In this document: positions 10,758 through 23,508 of the stretch, piece after piece
Layout of the letters: each line of letters starts with the position of its first letter
Numbering within the stretch: the stretch's first letter is position 1
Source of the DNA: Sequoia sempervirens
Lineage: Eukaryota > Streptophyta > Pinopsida > Cupressales > Cupressaceae
NCBI GenBank assembly: GCA_007258455.2
Contig: VDFB02270651.1
Location: 486,573,151-486,637,150, forward strand
DNA: 64,000 nucleotides
Reading direction: 5' to 3'
Translations under genes and position numbers: made by a program
Notes under the pieces: generated by a model
The model's input: only the letters and a program-made list of their open reading frames with translations
What the model was told of the DNA's origin: nothing
The model's database searches: none

Positions 10758-11782
10758 TGTTGATAAGGTTCATATCTACCTTCAATTTAATTTATTCATG
10801 GTTTGGTGCTCCACAAGTTGATTTGTTGACTTACAGTGTATGGAAGGTTGTCTAAGTGTATTAGGTGTATACATTCTTCAGGTGAAAGTTTTTGCGAAGG
10901 GATTTGTTAGATTTCAAGGTATTTTTGGAATATTATAGATTGTGTTTAAGTGTTGTGTGTGGTCCATGAGTCATTTTTGGATTTGAGGAAGCGCATACTT
11001 AAATGTAAATGGTGTTTACACATGTTTGGCCAACCTTGGATGTTTACTATAATTTTGGATTTTCTTTGGTGATTTTGGAAGTGTGGCTAGCATGTATAAG
11101 TATTATTTGGGTCCAAGTTAAGGTGTGATGTGGTCCTCCTTCATTCCTTTCCACTGTGGGAATATTTTGGTGCTAGCCTAATTTAAATTTGCACGGTTCA
11201 TGTGCATAACTAACCTTGGAGAATTTTTTCAAGGTTGAAGAAGGTATAAATAAGTGTTGCATTGATGGAGGATGATAGAGTAGAGAGTGTGATGAAAATC
11301 AAAGAGTTGTGAAGTGTGAATTTGTGAAATGTAGTGCAAGCTTAATGAGTTAGACTACTACAAGTAGTGAGTAGAAGGTGTCTACAATATTCAGAAAGAC
11401 TATGAATGTTTAAGTGATGTTGTGGTAGAATCTTTTGTTGCATTGAGATGGATTTATCACTATAACATTATTCTTTCTTCTTTTCTATAATGTAGCAATG
11501 AGCCCTTCAGTATTGAGCCTATTGTATTTTGTGTTTCAATTAGTTTATATTGTGAGCTAATCCTCACCATGGTTTTTCCCTTCTTGGTTTTTCCACATAA
11601 ATCTAGTGTTCTATTGTGCATGGTGTTGATATGTTTCAGTTTCTATTATTTTCTTTCATGCTAAATCATTCTATCAGATTAAGGGTTAGTTAAGTTGATG
11701 TGTATCTAAATGTTTATGGGGGTTTTGATAATTTAATGTACAATTTATTCACCCCCCTCTCAGTTGTCTTATGCATTCAACA
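10758..11782 (+). repeat. Putative Ty1/copia-type LTR, about 1.0 kb
   Basis: Starts TGTTGATAAGG and ends ATTCAACA, giving TGTTG...CAACA inverted ends. It contains a TATA box (GTATAAATAAG near 11247). It also has the phrase CATGGTTTTTCCCTTCTTGGTTTTTCCACATAAATC split over 11570-11604, a conserved LTR-like segment that I associate with plant copia elements of the SIRE/Maximus kind. TTCACCCCCCTCTCAG precedes the end. The sequence right after it (AACTTGTAGTGAGC) could be a decayed TGGTATCAGAGC primer site. No partner LTR was found, so it may be a solo or truncated LTR. Confidence 0.45.
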
Positions 11783-14700
11783 AACTTGTAGTGAGCCCTT
11801 ACTAGTAACTTTTACTAAAGGATGCAAGTATTTTATGTTATTAATATAAAATAAAATTAACCTATATTAAATTTATTTTATATTAATCAAGTTGAGAAAT
11901 GGAAAATTAGAAAAAATGGAAATACAAGAAATAGAAAAAAAAAAATGAAAACAAGTTATAGAACATAAATAGAAAATAATAAAGAAAATAGAAAATAGAC
12001 TTAGAAGTTCACTAGGCTAGACATGAGTCGACTGACCTATCATCTAGAAATAATAGAAAAATCAAGTAATTTTACAAAAATCTACTTGGTCTTCATACAA
12101 GAAGGGAAAAAAATGAAGAATAGAGGACTTGGAATAACCAAAAATGTACAACATGAAATAAATATACTCTAACAAACTTACTTTAAGCAATGTGCTAAAA
12201 GGAAAAGGAGAGAGATGAAGAAATCAAACCTCTATGCATTTGAATTTCTTCAAAAGAAACTAAAGATAGGACAAAACAAATTGTTGGGGCTACTTAGGAG
12301 CTTTCCTTTAGGTCAAGAACCTATTTTAGCCTTTTGTCTTCCATGAGAAATATTGAACAAAGGAAAATTAGAGATTGTGTGTCCTCTTAAATGCCATGTT
12401 CATTTAGAAATTAAGATTAGTAGAGTAGTAATAAATTATAAGTGTTAAATCCATACTCTATAAGGAATAACACCCTAGTGTGTGTGGAAAAAAAGGGAGG
12501 TGGTAGCTCCAAATTGTCAAAGGAAAATTGAAATATTTGAACAATAAACAAAAAGAGAAGGATAAAGAATAAAAAAACCAATCTTCATGATGAAAATGGA
12601 GAATTCTCGCAAGGCCAAATAAGTTGTAGAATTCTCAGATGTTGAAAACCAATATACAAAACCAAAAAGAGTTCAAATTTGCAAGAGAGAGAGAGAGAGA
12701 GATCTTGGAAGAAGGATGAGGAAGCTCAAGAGTCATTCAAAATGTAAAGGTGATATTTTGACTTCCAAGCATTAGGAAGTTAGTGGTTACAAAGGAATAT
12801 TTGAAAGTTGAAAGGTCCTTGGTAGATTAGAAAATGGGCATTATGTTGGTGTCCTATTTTTTTGTGTTTATCTTTATTATGCTCTCATATTGTACATTTG
12901 ATCCTATTTACTCAATATTATGAGAATATTCATAATATGTCTTCGTTGGTCAAAATTTGCATGTGTTGTTATTCATCACCCCCACATTCCTAGCAATGTG
13001 TTAGAAGCTACTAAGGTCTCAAAATTTCTAAGTAAAGAGGTTTTGTTATTCAAATTTATAAGGATTGTGTTTATGTCAAAGTTTGAATTTCCCTTCCTAG
13101 TATGCCTTTCCACCCAACTCTGTCATTACCTTTATTCCTATTTGGATATCAGATTTTAGATCTAGGCATACCTCTTACTTGTTCTTCATTTTTCCCATTT
13201 TCTTATCGAAACATAAAATTTATCCTTCCTAACATCTCTTTCCTTTGACCTCCACTTTCCATTGCTTTTGTTAGGTCATTGGGATTTACCTTACCACCGT
13301 GCCTTTCATCCAAAACCAAACCCCCCAATACTTTCATTGAGTTCCTTTTTTGACATTGGAATTTAGACAACCCTTTCCGAAGTTTGTTTCCCTTAGTATC
13401 CCTCATTTTTTGAAAATTTTCACTATTTTATCTCATTAGGATCACAAGTTGGAACATATTCATGTTTAGGTACCTTGAAAAATCATTCCCAACTCCTAAC
13501 TCTTGACTCCTCAATCCTTTATACTAAGTTACCTATCAAAGTTGGAGTTTAAACCCATCCCCTTTCTCAAGTTTTTTTCCCTTGATATCCCTGATCCCTA
13601 ACTTTTAGCATTTCCTTCTATATGTTTATCAAAGTCAAAGATGTAAAAATACCTCTAATATGGTGTAAGTTATGAGATATACCTGACTCTTGATCCTTGA
13701 CACTTTTCATTATATTTCCTTATTAAGATGACAAATTTGGATTTATTTTTATTTGTATGCCTTAAGGGATATATTTCTTATTTCCCTCAATTCTTGAATC
13801 CTCAAAAATAGTATAGTTTATGAGGTATCCCCAACCCCTAATCCCTAAAAAATTTGAAACTATCACATCTTGCAATGTTCAATCCCACCTACATCCCTAC
13901 ACAACCCAAAGCACCATTAATGACTCAAAAAAACCTTACAACTACTCAATCAAATTCTCCCACCCAAAAATCATTGTTTATTCCAAATTCATGAATGCAA
14001 AAGGACTTCTAATGATAAAAGGTGAAGGTACTCATTATGTAATTAATGCAATGGTTGGAGTTTCATGCCTTGATTGTCCTCATTCCATCTCTAGCCATCC
14101 TTTTAGTGGATTTTTCAATCTTTTCTCCACTTAGCACTCTCAAATTGAAAGATACCATTAATACTAAAAAAAATCATGAAAAGAAGGATTCCTCACACCT
14201 CTAGGTACCTCCACACATTTTGAAGGCATGGTTTTTACATTATGGTATTGATGTTGATTATATCAAATGTATGGGTGACCTATGTGAAAAACGATCATGG
14301 AATCCATTAAAATGAACTAAATGATATTATATTGTGATATTCTCATTTGGAAAAAAGGGATACATAGCAAGAAAAAAGAGAAGAAAACTTTCTAGTTATT
14401 AGCTTTTGTCTCCACTATAAGGTTCCAAGGTATTTTTTTATTGTAATGAATTAGGTTTCATCCCAAATTTTTAATGAAATGTTTTAATACTTGAAGAATG
14501 TATCTAGTGTATAGATTCAACATTACTCTGCATTTGTAGATGTATTATTGATTAGTTCTCTAGACAAAAGATCATAAAGTCTTTGTAAATATTATGTAAG
14601 GTACCTTTTCAAGATAATAAAATCAATAAGTGGGTTTATTTGTGGATTGCTAAGTTATACTTTCTTAATTATCTACAAGTTCATTCATCTTCTCATTTGT

Positions 14701-15949
14701 ATGCATAAGCCTAGCTTGTGTGCAGAGTCTTAAGGTGTAGTATTTAATAATATCTTAGTTAGGGTATTGTAGGTGGATTCTAGTCATTGCATCCTTTATG
14801 TTTGAAACTCTAGACTATATTTATCCAATTAGATAAAGGCACATATTTTCCTTTTCTCAACCTCTCATATCAAACACATAGAAAATAAATAGATCTAAAT
14901 ATCATTCCACATTGCATTGTAAGCATTTTCACTCATTTCCATGTCTAGAGCATTAAGGGATATCAAGAATGAATCTCTACACATGGTGTATGGTAGTTAA
15001 TATACTTAAAAAAAGAAAAGGACTTTGTATTATGGAACTAGCATACAAATACAATGTGATAGCTTAATAGGAATATACTATACATTGGGTATGGTTTATG
15101 ACAAGTTACCTATCCATCACTTATAGTTTTATTTAAATAACACCTTAGGGAAGCCCCCCTTGGTTTAGTAGAGCCAAAATTTGGTCTTACCTACCTTAAA
15201 AAATTGGTCCAAATTTATCTTTCCCAAATAAAGTGTGTTCTTTCTCTTAAAGTTTGACACCCCTAGTGCATATAAGAATCTTACATTTAGGAATTTAGGG
15301 ATTTGACAATTTTGAGTACCAATGCATTGTATGACTATACAATCAAAGGATGGAAGAATATTGCATCTATTGTACCCCAAATTTAAATTTTTGCTACACT
15401 TAGGCATTTTGAAGAAATGAGTAAAAGTCTTGTCAAATCTGTCAAAAATGTCAAATTTGGGGTTTACATGTCTTGCATGAGGGGTAAAAACTTGAAATTT
15501 TTAAAATTTGACTATCTAGCTCTGCTCAAAGCGACCAATTCTACCAAACCCTTATCTCAGTTTTTCATCCCTACTTTTTAGGAAAATTGCTACTTTTAGA
15601 AAATTTCCAAAAATAGTAACTTTTTCTGGGCTTCTTTTGAAATGGATGCTGGTAATTTTTTCTAAAAATAGAAAGTTTTACTATTAGGGTTCAAACTGAT
15701 TTTGATTGGCTAAAAATACTTCCTCATTAGGTCAGTGCAGTCAAAATCACAAAATGATTTGTTTTTCCCTACTGGGTCTATTTTGCTTTTTCAAATTCAG
15801 AAAGCATTTCGAGACTCCTGGTGCCTCAACTTAGTCTAAGCGCCTAAACCTTCATGCCTTAGAAAAAAATTTATCATCGATGAGCAAGGCAAAGGAAAGA
15901 ACATGGAATGAAGGAGAAAGATGAAAATTGCAAAATAAAAACTAAGTTT
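11783..15949. other. About 4 kb of AT-rich sequence without a supported gene
   Basis: Includes a short (AG)n run at 12684-12702 and scattered frames of 60-104 codons (such as 12920-13159 and 13820-14134). These show no family similarity and no codon-like composition. It probably consists of old repeat sequence. I see no RNA gene, LTR ends or tandem array that I can defend. Confidence 0.5.
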
Positions 15950-17110
15950 GGAAGCCATGGGCGCCCCAGAGGGAGATAGGTGCCCAGATTTCCAGGGCAT
16001 CAAATGTGGTTTGTGGTCCTAGACAATGTTGTTCAAAGTCTTCTCAGCTCTACAGTGAGTTCAATAGTGTAGTCATTGGATCACCCAATCAGCCTGAATC
16101 ATGGATTGATCGAAGGAGTTTCAACCAAGTGGCAGAATGCAAATAATGAAAATAACAGAAAATATTCTAAGTCTAGGAACTCTGGGCGCCCCAGGTGGCC
16201 AAGGGTGCCCAGTCTTTTGGAGGACCTAATCCAACAATTAGGCTTTGCAGATGTGCTCAATCTCTTTAGGATTATGTCAGCTTCGTAGTGGATGTCTTTG
16301 TTAGATCATTGGACTTGTCAATCACCGACAAATCTAGATCAAGCTGAAGGTATAAAATGAAGGTTCAACTTTGAAGGATGAAAATCAAGTGAAAATTGGC
16401 TAAATCTGGAGGAAATGGGTGTCCCTGAAGGAGATAGGCATCCAAACTTTTGAGGGCTTGAACTGATGAATTTATAGACAAAGCCTCTAATATGACTTCC
16501 TCATAGTTGATCAAGCTTTCCAACGAAACCATCAACACATCAATTAGAGATGGCAGTCATCAAATATTGAAAGCAGAACAAAAGAGAGTGAAAAGTTGGC
16601 AAAATATTTTTACTCTAGAAAATTTGGGTGCCCCAGCTAGCTAGGGGCGCCCAAGGATTTGAGGCCTTGAAATAAGTTTTCAGGAGATATCACTCCCAGA
16701 ATATCCCCCTCAGAATTCATCAAGCTATACAACGGGTCTAGCCATCAGTTCATTGGATGCCCTGATCACCCAAAAACAAGAATTCATCAGAAGATCAAGG
16801 AAAACACAGAAGTTGAAGAATGTCAAAAAATGGAGGACACGGGCAAGTTTTGGCACCCCGAGTAGCTAGGGGAACCCAACTTTTTGAGGGGTCAAATGAA
16901 GTTTTTATCAAAAGAATCCTCTAGGAAAAATTTGCCAGAATCAATCAGACTTCATGATGGATCACTCTGTCAGTTCACAAAATCCTCTAAGCATCCCAAA
17001 ATCGAAGATCAAACAGAGGTTAAAATCAAGCAAAAAGTTGAAAATGTTGAAAATTTGGCTAAGTATGCCAAGTAAAAGCACCCCAATCCAAGAGAGGCAC
17101 CCAGAAACTC
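15950..17110. repeat. Diverged tandem repeat, about 220-bp unit, six copies
   Basis: A GGGCGCCCC-like word recurs near 15961, 16186, 16430, 16632, 16852 and 17077, with spacings of roughly 200-245 bases. In most copies it is followed after 15-20 bases by a second word (GGTGCCCAG, GGGCGCCCAAG, GGGGAACCCAA) and then TTTTGAGGGCTTGAA or a variant. Other shared phrases are TCATTGGAT..CC.ATCA and AAAATTGGCTAA / AAGTTGGCAAAA / AATTTGGCTAA at equivalent places. The copies are heavily diverged, and the small frames inside are not credible genes. Confidence 0.65.
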
Positions 17111-17834
17111 ATGCCTTAGTCAAATTTTCAAGTTTCATCCTCCAACATTCCAAACAATGTCTACATTTGGTGAACCTGCTCAAGATAAGCTCTGAAGGAT
17201 TTAAAGCAAAAAAGAAAATAGATTCTCTCAAACCTCATCTTATTTAAAGAGAGATTTTTCCTTTCATTATTCATTATTGTAGGTTGGCGTCCAGAGCAAG
17301 AAGATTTTCCCTTTTCTCTTAATGAAGATTTGAAGACCCAAATAACATTCTTTTTCGGTGTTCTTCATGGTTTTGAGATTAGTGAGCAAAGAGGAATGCT
17401 TTTTCGTGCTCCAAACTTCTAGGGCATTGCTTTTTCAAAGCAACCACTGAGATTTTTCCATTTCTAATCACATGGGTCTCTCCACTTTTTCTTCCTCTTC
17501 AACATTGAGAAAATTTTCCCTCTTCTAGAAACTAGTTTTTGGCCGCTTTTCAAGATAGATTTTTCTTTTTCAGTTTCTAAGCATCTGGGTTTCTCCAGAA
17601 TGTGATTTTCTACAAAACCTAGGTCCCAACTTTTTTCAGAGAAATTGTGTTTTCAAGGCATATCAACATTCTATTTTTAGCAGCACTCTCCACTTAAAAA
17701 CAAGAAACAAATCAATTTTTTGGTAGATATGGATGAGATTTAAAGTGGCAATCATCTAGAATCTTTCTTTCCATTTTCTTTCTATTCTCGTCTCAATTCT
17801 TATCTATTGTTTGAAGAAGAGAAAGAAGATAAAA
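17111..17834. other. Spacer ending in a purine-rich tract
   Basis: Non-coding sequence. The end (about 17812-17834, GAAGAAGAGAAAGAAGATAAAA) is purine-rich and abuts an LTR-like start, so it may be the 3' tail of a decayed element that also carried the 220-bp repeat. Confidence 0.4.
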
Positions 17835-18300
17835 TGTAATAGTTGGCATTTCTTGCTTTCTTAGGTGGTTAGGTGTTATCTTCTTTTAGTTTTAGAAATA
17901 AATCTTGCATGTTGAGCAAGCCCTAGTTGTAAAAGCAAGGAAATTTTAGGGTTCCCTACTCCTCTACTTGTCTATAAATAAGAGCAACCTTGCTCATTTA
18001 TTTTGGAACCGTATTAGTGATAACAAATTGTTGAGCTTATTTTTCATTCAAGTTGTTGTCTTGTAGTTGTTGTTCACTTTGTGTAAGAACAAGTTTCCAA
18101 GTCTCTTTTAGCTACAAGTTCTTGTTTCGTGCATGTGTTTAGTGTAATCTTTGTTCTAGAAATTTGAGAAATAAAGTCTTGAGCCTCTTTTGCCTTGATA
18201 TAATGTCTCATATTTCTATTTATTGTGTTATGCTTATATGATCTTAATTTCAGCTCACATTGAAAGTAAGTAGATGTATGTTGAAACAGAGTTTATTTAA
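17835..18300 (+). repeat. Putative LTR with TATA box, right edge uncertain
   Basis: TGTAATAGTTGGC follows a purine-rich tract. A clear TATA box (TATAAATA, 17973-17980) and an AATAAA signal (18170-18175) about 190 bases downstream give the layout of an LTR with U3, R and U5. No second copy is present, and the right border is a guess. Confidence 0.4.
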
Positions 18301-19885
18301 GTATTTTGTGAGAGAATCAAACTTTGTTCATTTCTATTTCTCTTGCTCTATGTTTACTTGAGAAAATAGAAACGTCTTTAGTGTAGGTTAGTCATAGTTG
18401 AAATTCCTTAAACAAAAAATCTCAGCTACGACACTTGAGTTTTACAAACCTTGTGCTCTTAGCTGATAAAAAATATAGGCAACTTAGTTTTAGTTTACTT
18501 TCTTGAACACCATCAACAAGAGGGAGGTTACCCTCCTAATTTGAAGAGAAGTTTATTTGTGCATAGTTGTATGTTTCAAATTCACATTCTAGAGGTGTGA
18601 ATTTAAACGCCAACATCATCAACATCCATGTTTTATCATCCAAGTACAATGTTCTCAAAAAAATTGTAGGATGGGAATAAAACATAATGCAAAACATGGG
18701 ATAGATGGCAATGCAAAAAATAGGGTTGAACACAAAAAAACAAAACACAATGATGACACTAAGAATAGGTAAAATTATAAGGTTGAGCTAAAATGATCCC
18801 TAAACATGCTATAGGAGTGGACAATAAAGAGGACAATTTGTAATATCAAAAGTGAAGGCATGAAAATTTAGTTATTACATTTCCCCCCCACTTTATTGGT
18901 TTGATGTCAATAGGTGATATAGATATGCTGAAGTACAAAAAAAGAAACTAAAAATATCATAAAAGGATATGAAAAAGAATATGCAACATTATTGAACTAA
19001 GAAATACATTCCCACATGACAAGACTTACAAAATAAACATGTTAAACACATAAAAACTGCAACATAGAGATGTTAGAAAAATATTAAAACTTACAAAATA
19101 AATTGAGTTAGAACATCATATATATACATATTCACATTAAAAAAAACTACTATAGAGGAAATGTTATACGATGAGAAGAATGGTTGACTTAGAAATAATA
19201 ACTAATACACATGAAGAGAAATAAAATGGTTGATGCAAAGGAACATGCATCGTTTAAGATCCTTCTTACTCTACCAATAGGAATTATGAAAATTAATGAA
19301 CCACTTTTTGTAGCATGCTCTATTGTTATTTGATGTGGATATTTCAAAAATTTCAAAATCACTTGAACTAGTGTGCTTTGTTGTTAGGTGATAAAAAATA
19401 CATAGTGGTAGATCAAATATTCCTTGTTGATCAATCACCATGCTCATTGTTTAATTTGGAAAAAAAAATTGATAATGTGTTTTCACATGTAATTGCAGAT
19501 ATGTGTATGTTTGTACATGTGATTAGAATACATGCCCTCCCTTAAAACATTGGCATGATATTATATGTGATTATTTTAAGGTAGTGTGAAAGGGAAATAA
19601 AAGGAGAGGGATCTTTAGAAGGATGTGTGCTCCCATAATAAGTATTCCATACCCCTTAGAATGTAGGTAAGGATAACAAAGACAAATATTGGGTTGTTGT
19701 TACCAAATAAAAGGGGATGCATCAAAAGTTGTGTCATCACCACATGGAAATATTCTAAGAGATACAAGTGCCACATAGTGGATATTGACATTGTAGATGA
19801 ATAAACCTTTACAAATGCATGAGAAATCATGGTAAAATAGAAAAGTAATACACAAGTAGTATTTAATATCACGTGTTAGAAATGA
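18301..19885. other. AT-rich sequence with a possible reversed polypurine tract
   Basis: No credible gene was seen. At 18871-18895 the minus strand reads AAAGTGGGGGGGAAA followed by TGTAATAAC, the form of a polypurine tract next to an LTR on the minus strand. The rest of such an element could not be traced. Confidence 0.35.
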
Positions 19886-20065
19886 AAATGATAGAGGTAT
19901 CCTTAATGATATAAGACGAAAATCAATATCATGCATTAGTAATTGAAATGATAGAGGTAGCTCCAATGCTATAATAGAGGTAGTTCCAATATTATGATAG
20001 AGGTAAATTCAATGTCATAATAAAATTAGCCTCAATGTAATGACAACGGTAAGCTCAATGTCATT
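19886..20065. repeat. Short tandem repeat, about 25-bp unit, about six copies
   Basis: The unit ATGATAGAGGTAGCTCCAATG recurs with decay (AATAGAGGTAGTTCCAATA, ATAGAGGTAAATTCAATG, ATAAAATTAGCCTCAATG, ACAACGGTAAGCTCAATG). It ends just before the LTR start at 20079. Confidence 0.75.
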
Positions 20066-20078
20066 ACAAAGGGGTTTT

Positions 20079-20485
20079 TGGTGTAATTAATTATTTAATT
20101 ACACTTACATAAGTTTACTTAGTCATTTAATTATATTCTTAGGTATCATTTACTAGGTGATAGGTTCACATGTTTTCTTAGGATATAAGATTCCTTCTAA
20201 TAGGATGAGTTGTCTTTTCTAGAAGCCTTATCTTATCTAGCATCATTTCCTAGGTAGTTAGTTATTTGTCACATGTCATAAGATTATTACACATGTCAAC
20301 ATCATATTACATACTAGATCTCAAACTTTCCTATATAAGCAAGGATTCATGTTTATTTTTCCATATTCAATTTGGCATTCTTGCATCTTAATGATAGCAT
20401 AATATTTCAACCATTTCTCTCTTATGGAAGTTATTTTGTCTTGTAGGTAATCTTGGGGTGTTTGAGGAGTTCACCATAAAATCCT
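20079..20485 (+). repeat. Putative LTR of a Ty1/copia-type element, 407 bp
   Basis: Runs from TGGTGTAATTAATT to ATCCTACA. A TATA box (CTATATAAGC, 20331-20340) lies about 150 bases before the end. The right edge is well fixed by the primer site three bases downstream. The left edge is chosen as the first TG with a matching AT-rich start and is less sure. Confidence 0.55.
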
Positions 20486-20488
20486 ACA

Positions 20489-20500
20489 TGGTATCAGAGC
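20489..20500 (+). other. Primer-binding site (tRNA-Met type)
   Basis: TGGTATCAGAGC is the standard plant copia primer site complementary to the 3' end of initiator tRNA-Met. It sits three bases after the CA end of the putative LTR. Confidence 0.8.
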
Positions 20501-20549
20501 AATTTGAGTGCCTTTGGTTAGTATTTTAGGAGACCTTGAGTTGCCTTAT

Positions 20550-20740
20550 CTATCACCTACGAGCATAACATCCCCCTTCCAAATCTTGACCATTGAGAAT
20601 GACTATTTTCCTCCAATTTTTCCATTTGAACTCTACTCTTTCATTTTATCAACTCCCTTGAAAAAATTCTATCTAATTCTCAAGCTCTCTCTTGGTTCTA
20701 ACACTTCTCCTTGCATCTCTATCAATCCTTCTTGATTATT
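20550..20740 (+). repeat. Dispersed repeat, copy 1 (partner at 48055-48245)
   Basis: The leader after the primer site contains GAGCATAACATCCC, then ATTG..AATGACTATTT.CCTCCAATTT, then GAACTCTA.TCTTTCATT.TATCAACT..CTTGAAAAAATT. The same order and spacing are found at 48055-48245. I estimate 75-80 percent identity by eye. It is probably the untranslated leader of one copia-type family. Confidence 0.75.
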
Positions 20741-20965
20741 GTAGGTTGTCAAATCTCTACTCGATTGGTGTGGTGATGTTGTTCTTCTCCTTTGTCTATT
20801 AGCCTTGAGTGCTCATATAAAGGGAGGTGATATTGTGTCTATTTTCTTATTTGCATCATCATTCTTGTAGAGTAGAATCTAGGTTTTCTTTTCTCTCTAC
20901 TTCATTTTCTCTATTATATCTGCTTCTTTATAAATTTTCTACAATATTTTTTTCTATTAGCTATC

Positions 20966-21552
20966 TGTGGAGGTGGGAACACCGAAATAGGGGTTTGAAT
21001 AAGGAAAACCTCAAAACACAACCCCAACATTTTTATTGTTACTATGTGTATATTTGCTATTTATTTTCTTGGAGCTAGCTGGTGAACTAGGCCTTTAGTA
21101 TGTTGGAATTAGTCTTCTTTCTTTATCATTTCTCTATTAGAGTAGCTTTCATAGTATTCTTCTTGTTGTACTTTTAATTTTTGTATGTTTCTATCAATCT
21201 GTAAAACTACATAATTTGGGTTATCAGTAGACTCTATTTATTTCTAGCTACCACTTGACCCTTTGTTTGTATAGGATTCTAGTGCATCTCTGAGACTCTA
21301 GCATGATGCATTGAAGTCTAAGCCCCATGTTTTCATCCTCTGATAGAGATTCATTTGGTATGTAGTTTGAGACCTTTATGGTCGGCTCACCCAATTTCAT
21401 AAAGCATGTATCATAAACATAATGCAAATAGAGCTATGTTTTCCCTTTCATTTCAGCTTATTAGGTAGTTTGAGGTAGTTTAGTGTAGTTCATTCTCTTA
21501 GGCTCTTCCATGACCTAAGAATCTTGGGGACAGTGAATCCCCCTTCTCTACA
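20966..21552 (+). repeat. 5' LTR of a gag-protease element, 587 bp
   Basis: Begins TGTGGAGGTGGGAACACC and ends CTCTACA. Three bases later comes TGGTGAACCTAACTTGAATG, the Tat-type primer site with the same offset as in the 18-kb element. The left end matches the LTR start at 6688. No 3' copy was found downstream. Confidence 0.55.
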
Positions 21553-21555
21553 TTT

Positions 21556-21575
21556 TGGTGAACCTAACTTGAATG
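21556..21575 (+). other. Primer-binding site, Tat type
   Basis: TGGTGAACCTAACTTGAATG differs by a few bases from TGGTGAACCCGACGTGAAG at 30259, and both follow CA-TTT. Confidence 0.6.
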
Positions 21576-21652
21576 TCCTTTTCATTTTTGTGTGTCGTAA
21601 GTCTTTCTCTCTCATCTTGGTTGTGTTACATATTCATGTGTCGTAAATATTT

Positions 21653-23508
21653 ATGATATTTAAGACCCAATATATTACCTCCAAACACATTGTTAGAAGG
21701 ATTATTCGACATATAAGGATGGAAACTAGGAAACTCACTTCTTGTCAGACCGGTCCTTCTTTTGAGGAAATAGTTTCAAGCATGTCTACTAGATTTTCTA
21801 GTCCATTCAGGATATCCACCCCTCACATTCCTACACCTCCCACTTCTCTATCAACCTCTTTTGTGGAGGAAGATGATGCCCTTGAGGTCCACATGGAGTA
21901 GATCATTTCCGTAGTCAAAGGATTGGGGTGTTTGAGAAGTATTTAAAAAAAGATAAAAGTCTTGCCCATGCAACTTCTATTGTTAACAAATTAAGAGCTA
22001 TGTTTGACAAGGACCAAAGGGGTATAGAACTTCTTCGAGGTCTAGAAAATATTTTGGATACTCATGTCCCAACATATAATTCTAACTTGGGTGCCACCTG
22101 AGATCTGGGCTCTAAGACCATTGTACCATAGCTGGACGTCTCAATGCCTAGAGTTTCTATATGCATGGTTGATAATGGTCCTTCTCTTAACACCACCTCT
22201 AGACCTAAGTAGAACCCCAATTTTAAAGTGAATAAGGTACCCTTGGGTTTCAGTTCTACCACTCCTAATGCTTCTTCTTTTTTTGGTAATCCTAGAACCC
22301 ATATTGGTCCTAGTATTGGGGTTTCTACTAGTATGGAGGTTGGTGGCTCTGGGGGCTTTGGTAATGGTTCCACTAGTCTTGTTTCATCTTCTAATCCTTT
22401 CTTGATCACTTTTTTGTAAAATATGAGACAAGTACAAAACCAATTGGAAAACCTATCTACCTCTTCTTCTCAACTTATGTTTCAACCCTTCTCTTGTCGC
22501 AGTCCTTTTTCAATTTCCATCTTGAACACTCCTATCCCTCAAGGAATGGAGATTCCAAAGTTTGAAAAGTATAGTGGTTGTGGAGACCCTCAGATGCATG
22601 TATTGAAATTCAATGCTATGTGCACTAACTTCTTCCACCATAATGCTTTGATGACAAAGCTTTTTTTGTGCTCCCTTAAGGATGTTGCTCTTGATAGGTA
22701 TTATTCCTTGTTGGACAACTTCATCTTTTTGTTTGATTAGTTGGTGAATCAATTCTTGAGATAGTTCCAAGCTAACATCGAGTTGAAGATGACTTTCTCT
22801 AATCTCATTTGATGCAAGCCGGGGGACCATGAAAAGGTTACTAACTTCATCGCTCTCTATCAAGCATTTTTTTCTCAAATATCTTATCCTCTACTTGACT
22901 TTGATGTTCATAAGGTCTTCATTGGGAACTTATAGAAATAGTGGCAAGAAAACTTTTCCTTGATGAAGTATCATTCCTTTACACATATATGTGCAACATT
23001 GCATGAGTACCAACAGATGGTTGCTCAATTCAGTGGTTCATCCTCATGCTTCCATCCTGATAACTAGTCAGTAGTGTTAGTTTTTTGTGATACCATAAGG
23101 AATAATGTTATTGCAAATGTGGTCTCTTCACCTAAAGACAAAGGTATAGGGTACAATAGGTATTTTACAAAACTATCTAAATCCTATACTATTGTTTTGA
23201 AAAATTTATTAAAAGATCAAATTTTAACATTGCTAGAAATCTAACCTCTTTCTGAGCCATATCTCGAGTGGTATGACACACAACAATTTTTTCAATTCCA
23301 TTGAGTGCACAGACATGACACTGAGTGATGTGTACTCATACATCATGAGATTCAGGATCACATCGATGATGGGACTATCCGTCTTGATGGAATGAAACTG
23401 AACTCCAATAAATTTGTAGCCAAGGCTAATAGTTAGTTATAGATTTATATTGATCCATTTCCTTCTCAATCTTCAAATCTAGTCACACAGTCTTCTACAT
23501 CTTTTAAG
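21653..23508 (+). pseudogene. gag: gag of a Tat-like gypsy element, degenerate
   Basis: Gag binds the element RNA and forms the cytoplasmic particle. A Ser/Thr/Pro-rich N-terminal part is followed from about 22540 by a retrotransposon gag domain: IPKFEKYSG, then D/H-rich helices, FL.SL...A..WY-like (here LCSLKDVALDRYY) and the end of the domain near 23020. At about 23300 a zinc-knuckle-like pattern remains (H..H.HDTE.C, followed by HEIQDHIDDGTI), with stops at two of its positions. The main frame is shared from 22228 onward, and the first part lies in another frame. It carries many TAG and some TGA stops, several where Gln, Arg or Trp would be expected. Translation of a full Gag is impossible. 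Confidence 0.75.

Noticed and set aside
12920..14134. Two small open frames (79 and 104 codons) as host genes
   Set aside because: No domain, no splice or promoter context, and biased AT-rich composition.
22062..22878. Minus-strand frames of 115 and 122 codons opposite gag
   Set aside because: They are shadows of the recognisable plus-strand gag domain.
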